From NCBI GenBank assembly GCA_020724465.1, contig DYGX01000010.1, positions 1-64,000 on the forward strand: DNA of 64,000 nucleotides, read 5' to 3'. Below, in pieces: positions 1 through 8,558 of this stretch; position 1 is the stretch's first letter; every line of letters starts with the position of its first letter. Below the pieces are notes generated by a model. It had not been told where the DNA came from. It made no database searches and saw nothing but the letters and a program-made list of their open reading frames with translations. The stretch is from Thermoflexus sp. Lineage in GTDB: Bacteria; Chloroflexota; Anaerolineae; Aggregatilineales; Aggregatilineaceae. Both the position numbers and the translations under genes were made by a program.

Positions 1-81
1 GCGGTTTGTTCAGGTGGTGGCTCATGTGCTCTAAAGTGCATAACAGCCTCTAGCGACCCTTCAGTTGACGGAAGTAGGTTC

Positions 82-110
82 AGGATAGCACGCTGCCGGG
101 TTTCGGTCAA
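82..110 (-). promoter_or_regulatory. Promoter reading leftward out of the window
   Basis: On the minus strand TTGACC (105-110) is followed after exactly 17 bases by TATCCT (82-87), with the TG of an extended -10 one base before it. Transcription would start near 75 and run off the left edge, so a gene probably begins just outside the window. Bases 1-121 hold nothing else I can support. Confidence 0.45.
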
Positions 111-121
111 GGCCACCGGCT

Positions 122-1996
122 TTACGTCACCGGCTCCAGATAGTATTCGCCGCCCGCGCCCTCCGCGATCCAGCCCTCAAGCCCGCGCCCGCGGACCAGC
201 CACCACCAGCGGGCGGCGGCGTCGCACACCGGGCCGCTAAGCACGTCGAACACCTGCCCCGGCGCGAACTGGCCCAGATAGTCGCCGCCGGTGTGAGGCT
301 CGGCGCGCACGCGGCTGGGCAGCGGCGGCTCCAGCGTGACGCGACCCCGCCCGCCCGGAGTCAGGCGCGGGGCCTGGGCGCCGGGGCAGACCGCCTCGCC
401 AAGCGCTAGAGGCTCGATCCAGTAAGTGCCCTCGCGCCCTTCGCCGATCCAGCCGCTCCAACTGCCGCTGGCATCGACCCCTTCGATGCGCCACCATGCA
501 ATTGAGTCCGCGCAGGCCGGGCCTTCGAGCACCTGAAAGACCTGGCCGGGCGGGATGCGGCGCAGCGCGACACCGGACAAACCGGGCGTGGCGCGGACGG
601 TCGTGTGCAGGGCGGGCAGCAGAGTTGTCCGCGCGGCCTGGTTCGCCTGCACCCGGCTGGCAAGCGATCCACAGATGGCAGCCGCCGGTGTTGGAGATGC
701 GGCTGTCGTGGCCGTGGTCGCCGGCGCGGTCGTCGGATCGGCGCTGGCGCCGGAAAGGGTGGCGACGACCGTCACATCCTCAACCGCCGCCAGCGGGGGA
801 TGAAGCGGCGCATCTCCCGGCGATTCACCCCCGTTGGCAACAACCGGCGGGGGTGTGCCGCGATCGCGCTCCAGCGCGAGGTAGATCCCTGCCACGCCCA
901 GCGCGACGATCAGCAGCGCCGCCGCGCCGAACGCGGCCCACAGCCAGGCAGACTTTGGGCGCCGGGCGCGGCGTGCGGCCGGCCTGGACCGCGCGATCGG
1001 GGGGCGCGTGTAGATGACAGGGGGCGCAATGGCGTTGGGCGGCGTCACCTCAACCGTGCGGGCGGCGGGCTGCGGCGCGGGCGCCGGATTGGGCGAGGGT
1101 GTGGCGGCGCGGATGACCTCGTCGGGCGTGGCGCGGGGCAGCGGGGCGCTCAGCACGGCCTCGGGCAGCCCGTCCAGCGCAGCGCGGAAATCCTGCATCA
1201 ACGCCGCGGCGCTGGCGTACCGCCGGGCAGGGTTTTTCGCCAGGGCACAGAGCAGCACGCGCTCCAACCTGTCCGGCAGCGCCGGATTGATCCGGCAGGG
1301 CGGCGGGGGCGCCTCTTCGACGTGCTTGAACATCATGCCAAAGGGTGTATCGGCGTGGAAAGGTGGCGCGCCGATCAGCAGCTCGTACAAGATCACACCC
1401 AGGGCGTAGAGGTCGGTCCGCGCATCGACCGGCTCGCTGCGCCACTGCTCAGGTGCCATATAGGCGGGCGTGCCCATCACTGCCCCGGTCGAGGTCAGGT
1501 TGCTGCTGGTTGAGCCGGCCAGCAGCTTGGCAATCCCGAAGTCGGTGAGATAGGCGTTGTCCAGCTCGTCCAGCAGCACGTTGTTCGGCTTGAGGTCGCG
1601 ATGGATCACCCCGCGCAGGTGCGCGTATTCCAGCGCCGAGGCAATCTGTTCGACGAAACGGGCGACCTGGCGCAGCGTTAGCCCGTCTTGCGCGATGCGG
1701 TCGCTGAGCGCCCCGCCTTCGGCCAGCCGCATGACAAGATAGACATGCTCGCCGCTGCGCCCGAAGTCGATCACGGGCAGGATGTGGGGATGCTGCAGAT
1801 GGGCGATGACGCGCGCCTCGCGCTCGAAGCGCGCCATGAACTCCGGGTTGCCGCTCCGTTCGCCGGAGATGATCTTGATGGCGACGTCGCGGTCCATCGA
1901 AAGCTGGCGCGCGCGGTAGACGCTCGCCATGCCCCCGCGTCCGATGCGCGCGCCAATCTGGTATTGGCCGAGCATTTGCCCGGTAAGGTCAGCCAT
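122..1996 (-). CDS. Membrane-anchored Ser/Thr protein kinase (PknB family) with two SH3-like outer repeats
   Basis: This is a eukaryote-type protein kinase that probably phosphorylates cytoplasmic proteins in response to an outside signal. The kinase domain fills residues 15-275: glycine loop GRGGMASVY, ATP-binding K41, catalytic HRDLKPNN (D134), DFG (152-154) and APE (181-183). A Pro/Ala-rich linker leads to one membrane helix (351-374). The outer part has two SH3b-like repeats (460-530 and 550-620), each ending W-I-x-E-G and holding a cysteine pair. SH3b modules often bind peptidoglycan or peptides, so wall sensing is plausible but unproven. A GGAG motif lies 8 bases before the ATG. Its promoter (2032-2061) is separate from the C39 genes upstream. 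Confidence 0.93.
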   Translation of the reverse strand: MADLTGQMLGQYQIGARIGRGGMASVYRARQLSMDRDVAIKIISGERSGNPEFMARFEREARVIAHLQHPHILPVIDFGRSGEHVYLVMRLAEGGALSDRIAQDGLTLRQVARFVEQIASALEYAHLRGVIHRDLKPNNVLLDELDNAYLTDFGIAKLLAGSTSSNLTSTGAVMGTPAYMAPEQWRSEPVDARTDLYALGVILYELLIGAPPFHADTPFGMMFKHVEEAPPPPCRINPALPDRLERVLLCALAKNPARRYASAAALMQDFRAALDGLPEAVLSAPLPRATPDEVIRAATPSPNPAPAPQPAARTVEVTPPNAIAPPVIYTRPPIARSRPAARRARRPKSAWLWAAFGAAALLIVALGVAGIYLALERDRGTPPPVVANGGESPGDAPLHPPLAAVEDVTVVATLSGASADPTTAPATTATTAASPTPAAAICGSLASRVQANQAARTTLLPALHTTVRATPGLSGVALRRIPPGQVFQVLEGPACADSIAWWRIEGVDASGSWSGWIGEGREGTYWIEPLALGEAVCPGAQAPRLTPGGRGRVTLEPPLPSRVRAEPHTGGDYLGQFAPGQVFDVLSGPVCDAAARWWWLVRGRGLEGWIAEGAGGEYYLEPVT

Positions 1997-2031
1997 CCCA
2001 TCTGCTCCAAGGGATCACCTGCTGCCTGCTA

Positions 2032-2061
2032 AGCATAGCCGGGCGGCAGGCGGCGCGTCAA
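2032..2061 (-). promoter_or_regulatory. Promoter of the Ser/Thr kinase gene
   Basis: TTGACG (2056-2061) and TATGCT (2032-2037) are spaced 18 bases apart on the minus strand, about 36 bases upstream of the kinase start. The leader contains the GGAG ribosome site. Confidence 0.5.
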
Positions 2062-2105
2062 GAGCGGGCGCGGCGGGTGGCGATCAGCGCGTATCAGGCA
2101 GATGT

Positions 2106-3179
2106 CTACCCGACTTCCATCTGGAGCTGGACGTAGGCATCCCGCGCCAGGTCGCTGTTCGGGTTAAAGGCCAGCGCGGTGCTGATTTCGGCCAGGGCCT
2201 TGTCGTGGTGCCCCAGGGCTGCCAGCGCCAGGCCGCGCCACACATACGTCTCTTCCACGTGCGGCGTGATCGCGGCGACCGTGTCCGCCAGTGCGATTAC
2301 TTCCTCGTATTGCCCGGTATGGTACAGCGCCTCGAACGGGCCGAACTGGTACCACAGCATGCGCCAGGGCAGTTGCTTGCGAAAGGCCTCGTCGTAATAG
2401 ACCACCGCCTCGTCATAACGCCTGAGCTTGGTTGCCGAAGTGCCCGCGTTGAACCACGCCCAGCGGTCGTCCCATTCGGCGGCTTCGTCCTGAGCCATGA
2501 CAAGCGCGGCTTCGGCGGCGTAAGCCGGATCCACATACGACCCCAGGATGGCCGCCACCTCGCGCTCACGCACCTGGGGATAGATCACCAGAAAGACGCG
2601 GTTGAAGTGCCGCCACCAGGTATCAAATTCCTCGTAGCTGAACGCAATCCCTGCGTGGCTTGGTCCTGGACCCAGGTAGCTGTCAAATACGAAGATCACT
2701 TGCGCGTGGTCATCGTAACCAATGACGGTTCGATAGTGACCCATCCAGTCCTCACCGGCGGGCTGGAAGCCAGTCTCGACCATGACCGGCAGATCGGCCG
2801 CGATGAAGGCGGTGATCAGCTCAATGGTCCCGCCGTAGCGCCAGAAGGCACGCAGGCCGGGCAGCACGTCCTGGTGCTCGTTGACATAGGCCGCCATCTC
2901 CGCTGGCGAGACGTTCTTGTCCTCAGGATGGGGCTTGAGGAATCGCGCCGCACGGTGCTGATCGTAGCCCCAGCCGAAGTAGGAGAGCGCCATCGTCAAG
3001 CTGGCCGGGCCGCAGTTATTCCATGTCTGGTAGTGGAACTGGAATTTCTGAGGATCGAGACGAGCTGCAGCGGGTCGATCCTCGGCGCGGATGCTCGCCG
3101 TGCCCAGCCCGAGCAGCACACCAATGAGCGTAACTCCCAACAAGCCACGCCGCAGCGCGGCGGAACAAAACCGGCTCAT
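2106..3179 (-). CDS. Secreted C39-like cysteine peptidase fold with C-terminal TPR repeats (copy 2)
   Basis: A papain-like fold of the C39/BtpA type is followed by TPR-like helices. Residues 1-32 look like a signal peptide, so the product is probably exported. The catalytic triad can be proposed directly: C56 in NNCGPAS, H148 in WMGHYR and D166 in FDSYLG. Residues 230-350 carry helical TPR-like repeats (NAGTSATKLRRYDEA, YVWRGLALAALG). It lies 27 bases downstream of a paralog with the same architecture, so the two are probably co-transcribed and arose by tandem duplication. No peptide substrate or ABC transporter lies nearby, so it is not an obvious bacteriocin processor. It could be an autolysin-like or scaffolding protein. 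Confidence 0.85.
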   Translation of the reverse strand: MSRFCSAALRRGLLGVTLIGVLLGLGTASIRAEDRPAAARLDPQKFQFHYQTWNNCGPASLTMALSYFGWGYDQHRAARFLKPHPEDKNVSPAEMAAYVNEHQDVLPGLRAFWRYGGTIELITAFIAADLPVMVETGFQPAGEDWMGHYRTVIGYDDHAQVIFVFDSYLGPGPSHAGIAFSYEEFDTWWRHFNRVFLVIYPQVREREVAAILGSYVDPAYAAEAALVMAQDEAAEWDDRWAWFNAGTSATKLRRYDEAVVYYDEAFRKQLPWRMLWYQFGPFEALYHTGQYEEVIALADTVAAITPHVEETYVWRGLALAALGHHDKALAEISTALAFNPNSDLARDAYVQLQMEVG

Positions 3180-3206
3180 TTATTTCTCCCCCGAAGCGGG
3201 TGCCGA

Positions 3207-4328
3207 TCAGTGTGCCATGCTCGGCACAGCAACCTGACCTGCTTCCACCCGGGCGCGCGCTTGCTCGGCGGCGGTGAAGTTGCGGTTGTACCTCAGCGCC
3301 GTCTCGAACTCGGCCAGCGCGTCGGCCTGCAGGCCCTGCGCCGCGTAGGCCATGCCGCGCCAGTAATACGTTTCCTCGACATAGGCAGTCGTGGCTTCGG
3401 TGTTGTTCGCCAGATCGATCACGTCCTGGTAGCGGCCCACGTGATAGTACGCCTCATAGGGCGCGAAGTGGTACCACGTCACACGGAAGGGCAGGCCCTG
3501 CGCGAAGGCCAGGTCAAAATAGGCGGCGGCATCGAAGTAGTTACCCAGTTTGGCCGCCGACACGCCCGCGTTGAACCAGGCCCAGCCGTCGGACTGATCC
3601 TGGGCAGCCTCTTGCAGCGCGCGGTTCAGCGCGGCGCTGGTCGCGTAGGTCACGTCCTCATACGGGCCGAGGATGGCGCGCACCTCGTCGGTGCGATCCA
3701 GCGTGAAGAAGACCAGAAACGTGCGGTTGAAATGCCGCCACCAGCGATCGAATTCGTCATAACTGTACGTGCGTCCGTAGCCGCTGCCGATGCCGAGATA
3801 GCTGTCGTAGACCCAGAGCGTCTGCACGTTGTCATCGTAGGCGACAACCGTTTCATAGTGGCCCATCCAGCCCAGGCCGTCCACGTCGTAGCCGCTTTCG
3901 ACCACGACCGGGAACCCGGCGGCCAGCAGGCGCTTGATCAGGTCGATGGTGCCCCCGAAGCGCCAGAAGGCGCGCACGTTGGACAGCTCGGTCTGCTGCT
4001 CGTTGACGAAGGCGACCATCTCCGCCGGGGAAACGTTCTTGTCTTCGATGTTGGGCTTCAGAAAGCTGGCCGCGCGCTGCTGGCCGTAACCCCAGCCGAA
4101 GTAGGACAGGGCCATCGTCAGGTTAGCCGGGCCGCAGTTGTTCCAGTCCTGATAGACGTGACGAATGCCGTTCAGACGTGCCGATGGGGGGGTGTTCCCC
4201 TGCGCCTGGACCGGCGCTGTACCCCACGAGGCGGCCAGTGCAATCGCTACCAGCGCCAGCAACGCTCCCCGTATCTGAGTGCGCAGCCACGCGCCAATGA
4301 CAAGCTGTGGCGAAACTTCGATGTTCAT
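3207..4328 (-). CDS. Secreted C39-like cysteine peptidase fold with C-terminal TPR repeats (copy 1)
   Basis: This is the paralog and upstream partner of the gene at 2106-3179, with the same layout. A hydrophobic export signal ends near residue 42 (APVQAQ). The C39-like domain has C65 (NNCGPAN), H157 (WMGHYE) and D175 (YDSYLG) as a complete triad. TPR-like helices fill about residues 245-350 (NAGVSAAKLGNYFDAA, YYWRGMAYAAQG). The two copies share long identical stretches around the active site (ALSYFGWGYxQxRAA, EDKNVSPAEM) but differ in signal peptide and C-terminus, as expected of an older duplication. Its function is unknown; the intact triads suggest both are active. Confidence 0.86.
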   Translation of the reverse strand: MNIEVSPQLVIGAWLRTQIRGALLALVAIALAASWGTAPVQAQGNTPPSARLNGIRHVYQDWNNCGPANLTMALSYFGWGYGQQRAASFLKPNIEDKNVSPAEMVAFVNEQQTELSNVRAFWRFGGTIDLIKRLLAAGFPVVVESGYDVDGLGWMGHYETVVAYDDNVQTLWVYDSYLGIGSGYGRTYSYDEFDRWWRHFNRTFLVFFTLDRTDEVRAILGPYEDVTYATSAALNRALQEAAQDQSDGWAWFNAGVSAAKLGNYFDAAAYFDLAFAQGLPFRVTWYHFAPYEAYYHVGRYQDVIDLANNTEATTAYVEETYYWRGMAYAAQGLQADALAEFETALRYNRNFTAAEQARARVEAGQVAVPSMAH

Positions 4329-4467
4329 GCCGCATGCCTCAACCTGACCGACGAAGCGTCTGCCCGCCTGAGCGGACTGTGATTTGTTACTAACGTAGCG
4401 CAGGACACACGGACTTTCAAGGATAGTGCTGCCAGCGTAGGGTGGAAAGTGGATAGGCGTGGGGCGA

Positions 4468-4489
4468 GGGCGCCGGCGGACCGGCGCCC
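4468..4489. other. GC-rich hairpin between convergent/tandem genes
   Basis: GGGCGCCGG, loop CGGA, CCGGCGCCC form a perfect 9-bp stem just downstream of the PPOX-fold gene (minus strand). No T-run follows on either strand, so it may slow transcription or protect mRNA rather than act as a classical terminator. Confidence 0.5.
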
Positions 4490-4503
4490 CGCCGGGACAT
4501 CAT

Positions 4504-4914
4504 TCAACCGGACGCGATGACGTGCACCGGGCGAATCTTGTAGGTGACGCGCCGCTCCTTGTGGCGCATCGCCGGGTTGGTGCTGTAATAGTCGGGGTTG
4601 CCGGTGTAGAGCGCCGAGAGCCGGTTGATCATCTCGACCCCGCCCTCTTCGGTGTGCTCCTCGACGCGGCCCCGCACTTCCAGGTAGCGATAGGGATTCT
4701 TCGGATCAATCGCCAGCACGGTGACCTTGGGATCGCGCTGCATGTTCCGATCCTTCTGGCGTCCGCGAGCGGTGTTGACGATGATGTGTTCGCCATCGTA
4801 GACGCACCACACCGGCGTCGCCTGCGGTTGCCCGTCCGGCATGACGGTGACCAGCGAGACCACGACGGGGCCTTCCAGCAAGTCACGGTAAGACTCAGGG
4901 ATTTGGGCAGTCAT
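4504..4914 (-). CDS. PPOX-class (F420- or flavin-dependent) split-barrel protein
   Basis: A 136-residue protein of the pyridoxamine-phosphate-oxidase-like split-barrel class, which binds F420 or FMN. Family features are the N-terminal strand pair VSLVTVMPDGQP, the motif TPVWC, the strand IIVNTARGRQKDRNM (phosphate contacts of the cofactor) and RYLEVRGRVEEHTEEGG. The start is chosen at the ATG at 4914: GAGGAG lies directly before it, and that site overlaps a possible upstream GTG at 4926. Family members reduce quinones or other conjugated compounds; the substrate cannot be read from sequence. It stands alone between the C39 pair and a divergent glycosyltransferase operon. Confidence 0.85.
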   Translation of the reverse strand: MTAQIPESYRDLLEGPVVVSLVTVMPDGQPQATPVWCVYDGEHIIVNTARGRQKDRNMQRDPKVTVLAIDPKNPYRYLEVRGRVEEHTEEGGVEMINRLSALYTGNPDYYSTNPAMRHKERRVTYKIRPVHVIASG

Positions 4915-5031
4915 TTCGCTCCTCACTCACTGGCAGTTGGTTCACATGTAATCAATCCAGCATGACAGTGTGTTCCAGGTTATAGCAAAAAAACCGCCCG
5001 TGTGAGGAACGGTGCGCTGGCGGCTGCGGGG

Positions 5032-5060
5032 TTGACGGCGGCAGATCAGGATGGTATACC
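5032..5060 (+). promoter_or_regulatory. Promoter of the membrane glycosyltransferase operon
   Basis: TTGACG (5032-5037), a 17-base spacer, then TATACC (5055-5060) preceded by TG one base earlier (extended -10). It would start transcription near 5067. This rules out the in-frame ATG at 5051, which lies inside the -10 region, and supports the ATG at 5090. Confidence 0.6.
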
Positions 5061-5089
5061 GGGAGCGTTCGCCGCGATGGGAGAGGGTC

Positions 5090-7294
5090 ATGCCAGGCAT
5101 TACAGCGCGGGCCGAGCGTGCAATCGCGGGTGTGCTGTTGGGCGCGTTTGTCGCGCTGGCCGCCGGGTTCAGCCTCGGCCCGATCTTCGAGGGGCCGGAC
5201 GAGATCGAGCACTATCGCTACGTGCGCGCGCTGGCGCAGACCGGGCGCCTGCCCGACGCGGAACTGATCCAGCAGTATGACGCGGGCGCCTGGGGCGAGT
5301 TTCACCAGCCGATCCTCTACTACGCGCTGGCGGCGCCGCTGGTGCGCGCCCTCGGCGACGACGGTTTTGATCAGTTCGAGGAACGCCTTAACCCCTACTA
5401 CGGCTACCGCTTCGAGGTCCCCGGCAACGACAACAAAAACATCTTCCTGCACACCCGTGCCGAGCGGTTCCCCTACCGCGCCAGCGCCATCGCGCGAACG
5501 GTCCACCTGCTGCGCCTGCTGTCGGTGGCAGCCGGTCTGGGCACGGCGATCGCCGCCTATGGCGTCTTCCGCCTGCTGTGGCCGGATCGCCCCGACCGGC
5601 GGTTGCTGGCGCTGGCGGCCGTCGTCTTCATGCCGCAATTCGCGTATATGTCTGGCGTCATCACCAACGACGCGCTGTCGTACCTGCTGATCACAGTCAG
5701 CCTGTACCTGCTGCTGCGCCAGCTCCGCGACGGCCCTTCCCTGCGGCGGGCGGCGTTGATGGGCGTGGTGATGGGCCTGGCGCTGCTGACCAAGCTGAGC
5801 GCGGCGTTCCTCGTGTTCCCGGCGGCGGTGGCGACGCTGCTCGACCGGCGGAGCTGGCGCACCGCGCCGCTGACGGTCGCGCTGGTGGTGCTGATCGCCG
5901 GGTGGTGGTACGTGCGCAACTGGGCGCTGTACGGCGATGCGACCGGTGTCGAGATTCTGTTCCGCTGGTCCGCCCCGTCCGAGAAGATCGGCGACGGGCG
6001 GCTGGCGCTGGACATCGGCTGGCAGCGGTTCGGCTTCGCTTACAAGACGTTCTGGGCGCGCTTTGGGGGCGGCAGCGTGGCCGTTTCGGACGCGCTCTAC
6101 ACCTTCTTCGACGCGCTGACGGTGTTGGTCCTGTCCGGCGCGGGACTGCGCGGCCTGCGCGCGCTGCGTCGCCCGCCGGCAGCTCTGGAGCGCAAACAGG
6201 CGGCGGTCATGATCGTCTACGGGCTGGCGTGGCTGGCCGCGGCGTTCTACTGGGCCAGCCGCGTCTGGTCCGGCAACCAGGGGCGCTTTCTGCTGCCGGG
6301 GATCGCTGCCTGGGCGGCGCTGATCGCTTTCGGGCTGGATGCCTGGACTCCGCGCCGCCTGCGGTTGCCGTTGGCCCTGGCAGGCGCGGCGGTGCTGGGC
6401 GCGGTTGCGACGGCGGCGCTCGTTGGCTACTATCTGCCCGCCTACGCCGTCGCGCCCGTGCCGGATGCGATCGCCCGCCCGCTGTCGTACCGCTTCGACG
6501 GGCTGGCGGAGTTGATCGGGATGGCCCCGGCCCAGCCCCGCGCGCGCCCCGGCGAGACGATCACGCTCTCGCTCTACTGGCGCGCGCTGGCGCCCGCCGA
6601 TCGCCCGCTGCAAAGCTATCTGCACAGCGCCGGGTCCGATGCCGTCCGGCGCGACAGCATCCCGGCGACCGGTAACCTGCTGGCGACGGACTGGCGCGCG
6701 GGCGAGACGTGGGCCGAACATTACACGGTGACGATTCCCCCCGGCGCGGAGCCGCAGCGCGCCTATCCGCTGGTGGCCGGGCTGTACGATCCGGCGGCGG
6801 GGATGGCGCTCCCCGCGCAGAATGACGCGGGCGTTGAGGTCACGCCCATCGTGGGGCGGATCGCGATCAATGGGCCGCCGCAGCCGGGCGAGCCGGTCGC
6901 ACGCTTTGGCCGCGTTGCGGGGCTGCTGGGCGCCGACGTCGAGGCACGGGGCGGCGCGGTCGAGGTCTGCCTGACCTGGATCGCGCTGGCGGAAATGGAC
7001 CGCGATTACACGGTCGCCGCGCGGCTGGAAAGCGCGGACGGCGCGCTGCTGGCTCAAACAGACCGCCCCCCGCGCGCCGGGGACTATCCGACCGGGGCGT
7101 GGGCGCGAGACGAGCGCGTGCGGGACTGTCTGACTCTGACGCCGGAGCGCGCGCTGCCCGGCGGCTGGCGCGTGCGGATAGGGCTGTACGACCCGGCGAC
7201 GCTGGAGCGGTTGCCGGTCGTGGACCGCGCCGGGCGCGCCCTGCCGGACGCGCTGCTGCCGCTCGACGCTGGATCGATGCATGAGGGAGAATGA
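5090..7294 (+). CDS. Large polytopic membrane protein, DUF2142/GT39-like glycosyltransferase
   Basis: About 734 residues with roughly 10-11 membrane helices in the first 450 and a soluble C-terminal part rich in beta-strand patterns. After the first helix comes FEGPDEIEHYRY, matching the acidic first-loop motif of GT-C enzymes and of DUF2142 proteins. Such proteins use polyprenyl-phosphate sugars to glycosylate lipids or proteins outside the membrane. The ATG at 5090 is chosen because GGGAGAGGG lies just ahead and the promoter at 5032-5060 excludes an earlier start. It is first in an operon with a GT1 glycosyltransferase and an SRPBCC protein; its stop overlaps the start region of the next gene. 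Acceptor unknown. Confidence 0.82.
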   Translation: MPGITARAERAIAGVLLGAFVALAAGFSLGPIFEGPDEIEHYRYVRALAQTGRLPDAELIQQYDAGAWGEFHQPILYYALAAPLVRALGDDGFDQFEERLNPYYGYRFEVPGNDNKNIFLHTRAERFPYRASAIARTVHLLRLLSVAAGLGTAIAAYGVFRLLWPDRPDRRLLALAAVVFMPQFAYMSGVITNDALSYLLITVSLYLLLRQLRDGPSLRRAALMGVVMGLALLTKLSAAFLVFPAAVATLLDRRSWRTAPLTVALVVLIAGWWYVRNWALYGDATGVEILFRWSAPSEKIGDGRLALDIGWQRFGFAYKTFWARFGGGSVAVSDALYTFFDALTVLVLSGAGLRGLRALRRPPAALERKQAAVMIVYGLAWLAAAFYWASRVWSGNQGRFLLPGIAAWAALIAFGLDAWTPRRLRLPLALAGAAVLGAVATAALVGYYLPAYAVAPVPDAIARPLSYRFDGLAELIGMAPAQPRARPGETITLSLYWRALAPADRPLQSYLHSAGSDAVRRDSIPATGNLLATDWRAGETWAEHYTVTIPPGAEPQRAYPLVAGLYDPAAGMALPAQNDAGVEVTPIVGRIAINGPPQPGEPVARFGRVAGLLGADVEARGGAVEVCLTWIALAEMDRDYTVAARLESADGALLAQTDRPPRAGDYPTGAWARDERVRDCLTLTPERALPGGWRVRIGLYDPATLERLPVVDRAGRALPDALLPLDAGSMHEGE

Positions 7295-7301
7295 GATCCC
7301 G

Positions 7302-8558
7302 ATGGCGAGCTTCTGGTTTACCTCGGCGCCGCTGCCCGGCCATCTGGACTGGGGCGGCCTGCTGAAGACAGCTCAGGCGCTGCAGGCGAACGGTCACGAG
7401 GTGCGCTGGGTGTCCGAAGCGCGCATCGCGCCGATGGTCGAGGCAGCCGGCGTGCCCTTCAGCGCGATCGCGCACAGCGGCTGGCGCTGGCCGCCGCCGC
7501 CACCCCCGCCGCCCGGCTCGCTGGTGGCGATGGCCGCCGATCCGGTGGTGCTGCGCTACCAGCGCGCGCTCGACACCTGGCTTGACGAAACGCTGATCCC
7601 CCCGGCGGTCGAGGCCCTGCGCGATCTGGCCGATCAAATCGGCCCGCCGGATGTCATCGTGACCGATCCGTTTCTCAGCGCGGCGGCGCTGGCCGCCGAG
7701 TTGCTTGACGTGCCGCTGGTGGTCGGCGGGTGGCCGGCCGGCCCGCCCCTGGACGACGATCAACTGGCCTACGCGCAGCGTCCGGTCGGGCGCGAGGGCG
7801 TGGCGCGGTTGGAGCGGCTGTGCCGGCAGTTCGGGCTGGCAGGGACCAACTTCGGCGGCGGCGCTGCTCCGTGCGTCCAAAGCCCGCACCTGCACATCAG
7901 CTATTTCAGCCCGTACTGGTACCAGGGCGAGTCGTACCTGCCGCAGACCGTCTTTGTCGGCGGGCGGGCCAGCCCGCCGCGCGGTCAGCCGCCGGGCTGG
8001 CTGGCCGAGATCCCCGCCGAGCGCCCGCTGGGGCTGGTGACCCTCGGCAGCGTCTTCACCGGCGACGCGGGTTTCTTCGTCTGGGGCGCACGGGCGCTGG
8101 CCGAAAACGGCCTGATCCCGCTGGTCGTGATCGGCTACAACGCCGAGGTGCTCGCGCAGAAGGAGTCGCTCAAGCGGCGGCTGCCCGGAGGGACGCGCCT
8201 GCTGAACTGGGTCGATTACGATCACGTCTTCCCGCGCCTGAGCGTGATCATCCATCACGGGGGGATGGGCACCACGCACGCTGCGATCCTGCACGGCCTG
8301 CCGCAGATCATCACGCCGCACGCCGCCGATCAGCGCGGCCAGGCACGCCGCGCCCGCCAGGCGAAGGTTGGGCTGGAACTGCGCTCGCGCGAGATCCATC
8401 AGGGCCAGCTTCCGGCTGCTGTGAACGCAGTCCTCACCACGCCGCTGGTGCAGGACGCCGTGCGCAGTCTGCGGGATGCGTTTGCGGCGCTGGGCGGCCC
8501 GCAGCGCGCCGCCGAGCTGCTCGAAGAAGTCGCCCTGGGGCGCAGGCTGTCACCATGA
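7302..8558 (+). CDS. UGT/MGT-type (GT1) glycosyltransferase
   Basis: A GT-B-fold glycosyltransferase of about 418 residues resembling macrolide/UDP-glucuronosyl-type enzymes. The N-terminal acceptor domain starts FWFTSAPLPGH; the C-terminal donor site has HHGGMGTTHAAILHG, then TPHAADQ, the family signature that binds the nucleotide sugar. The start could be 7281 (overlapping the previous gene by 14 bases) or 7302. I favour 7302 because the GGGAGA site lies before it and the product starts at the first beta-strand. A run of eight prolines (about residues 64-71) is unusual and would need EF-P. The acceptor is unknown; lipid or secondary-metabolite glycosylation is likely. Confidence 0.88.
   Translation: MASFWFTSAPLPGHLDWGGLLKTAQALQANGHEVRWVSEARIAPMVEAAGVPFSAIAHSGWRWPPPPPPPPGSLVAMAADPVVLRYQRALDTWLDETLIPPAVEALRDLADQIGPPDVIVTDPFLSAAALAAELLDVPLVVGGWPAGPPLDDDQLAYAQRPVGREGVARLERLCRQFGLAGTNFGGGAAPCVQSPHLHISYFSPYWYQGESYLPQTVFVGGRASPPRGQPPGWLAEIPAERPLGLVTLGSVFTGDAGFFVWGARALAENGLIPLVVIGYNAEVLAQKESLKRRLPGGTRLLNWVDYDHVFPRLSVIIHHGGMGTTHAAILHGLPQIITPHAADQRGQARRARQAKVGLELRSREIHQGQLPAAVNAVLTTPLVQDAVRSLRDAFAALGGPQRAAELLEEVALGRRLSP

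Noticed and set aside
2106-4328. Bacteriocin export/processing locus
   Set aside because: Despite C39-like domains there is no ABC transporter or double-glycine peptide, and both proteins carry their own signal peptides.
1929-4382. Long open frame on plus strand opposite the C39 genes
   Set aside because: It is antisense to two proteins with signal peptides and catalytic triads, has no recognisable motifs, and is explained by high G+C third positions of the real genes.
5051-5089. Earlier start codon for the DUF2142-like gene
   Set aside because: The ATG at 5051 overlaps the -10 box of a good promoter, so it would not be in the mRNA.
4952-7282. 776-codon open frame antisense to the DUF2142-like gene
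   Set aside because: Composition is Arg/Gln/Pro/His-rich noise, no ribosome site, and the plus-strand frame has clear membrane topology.
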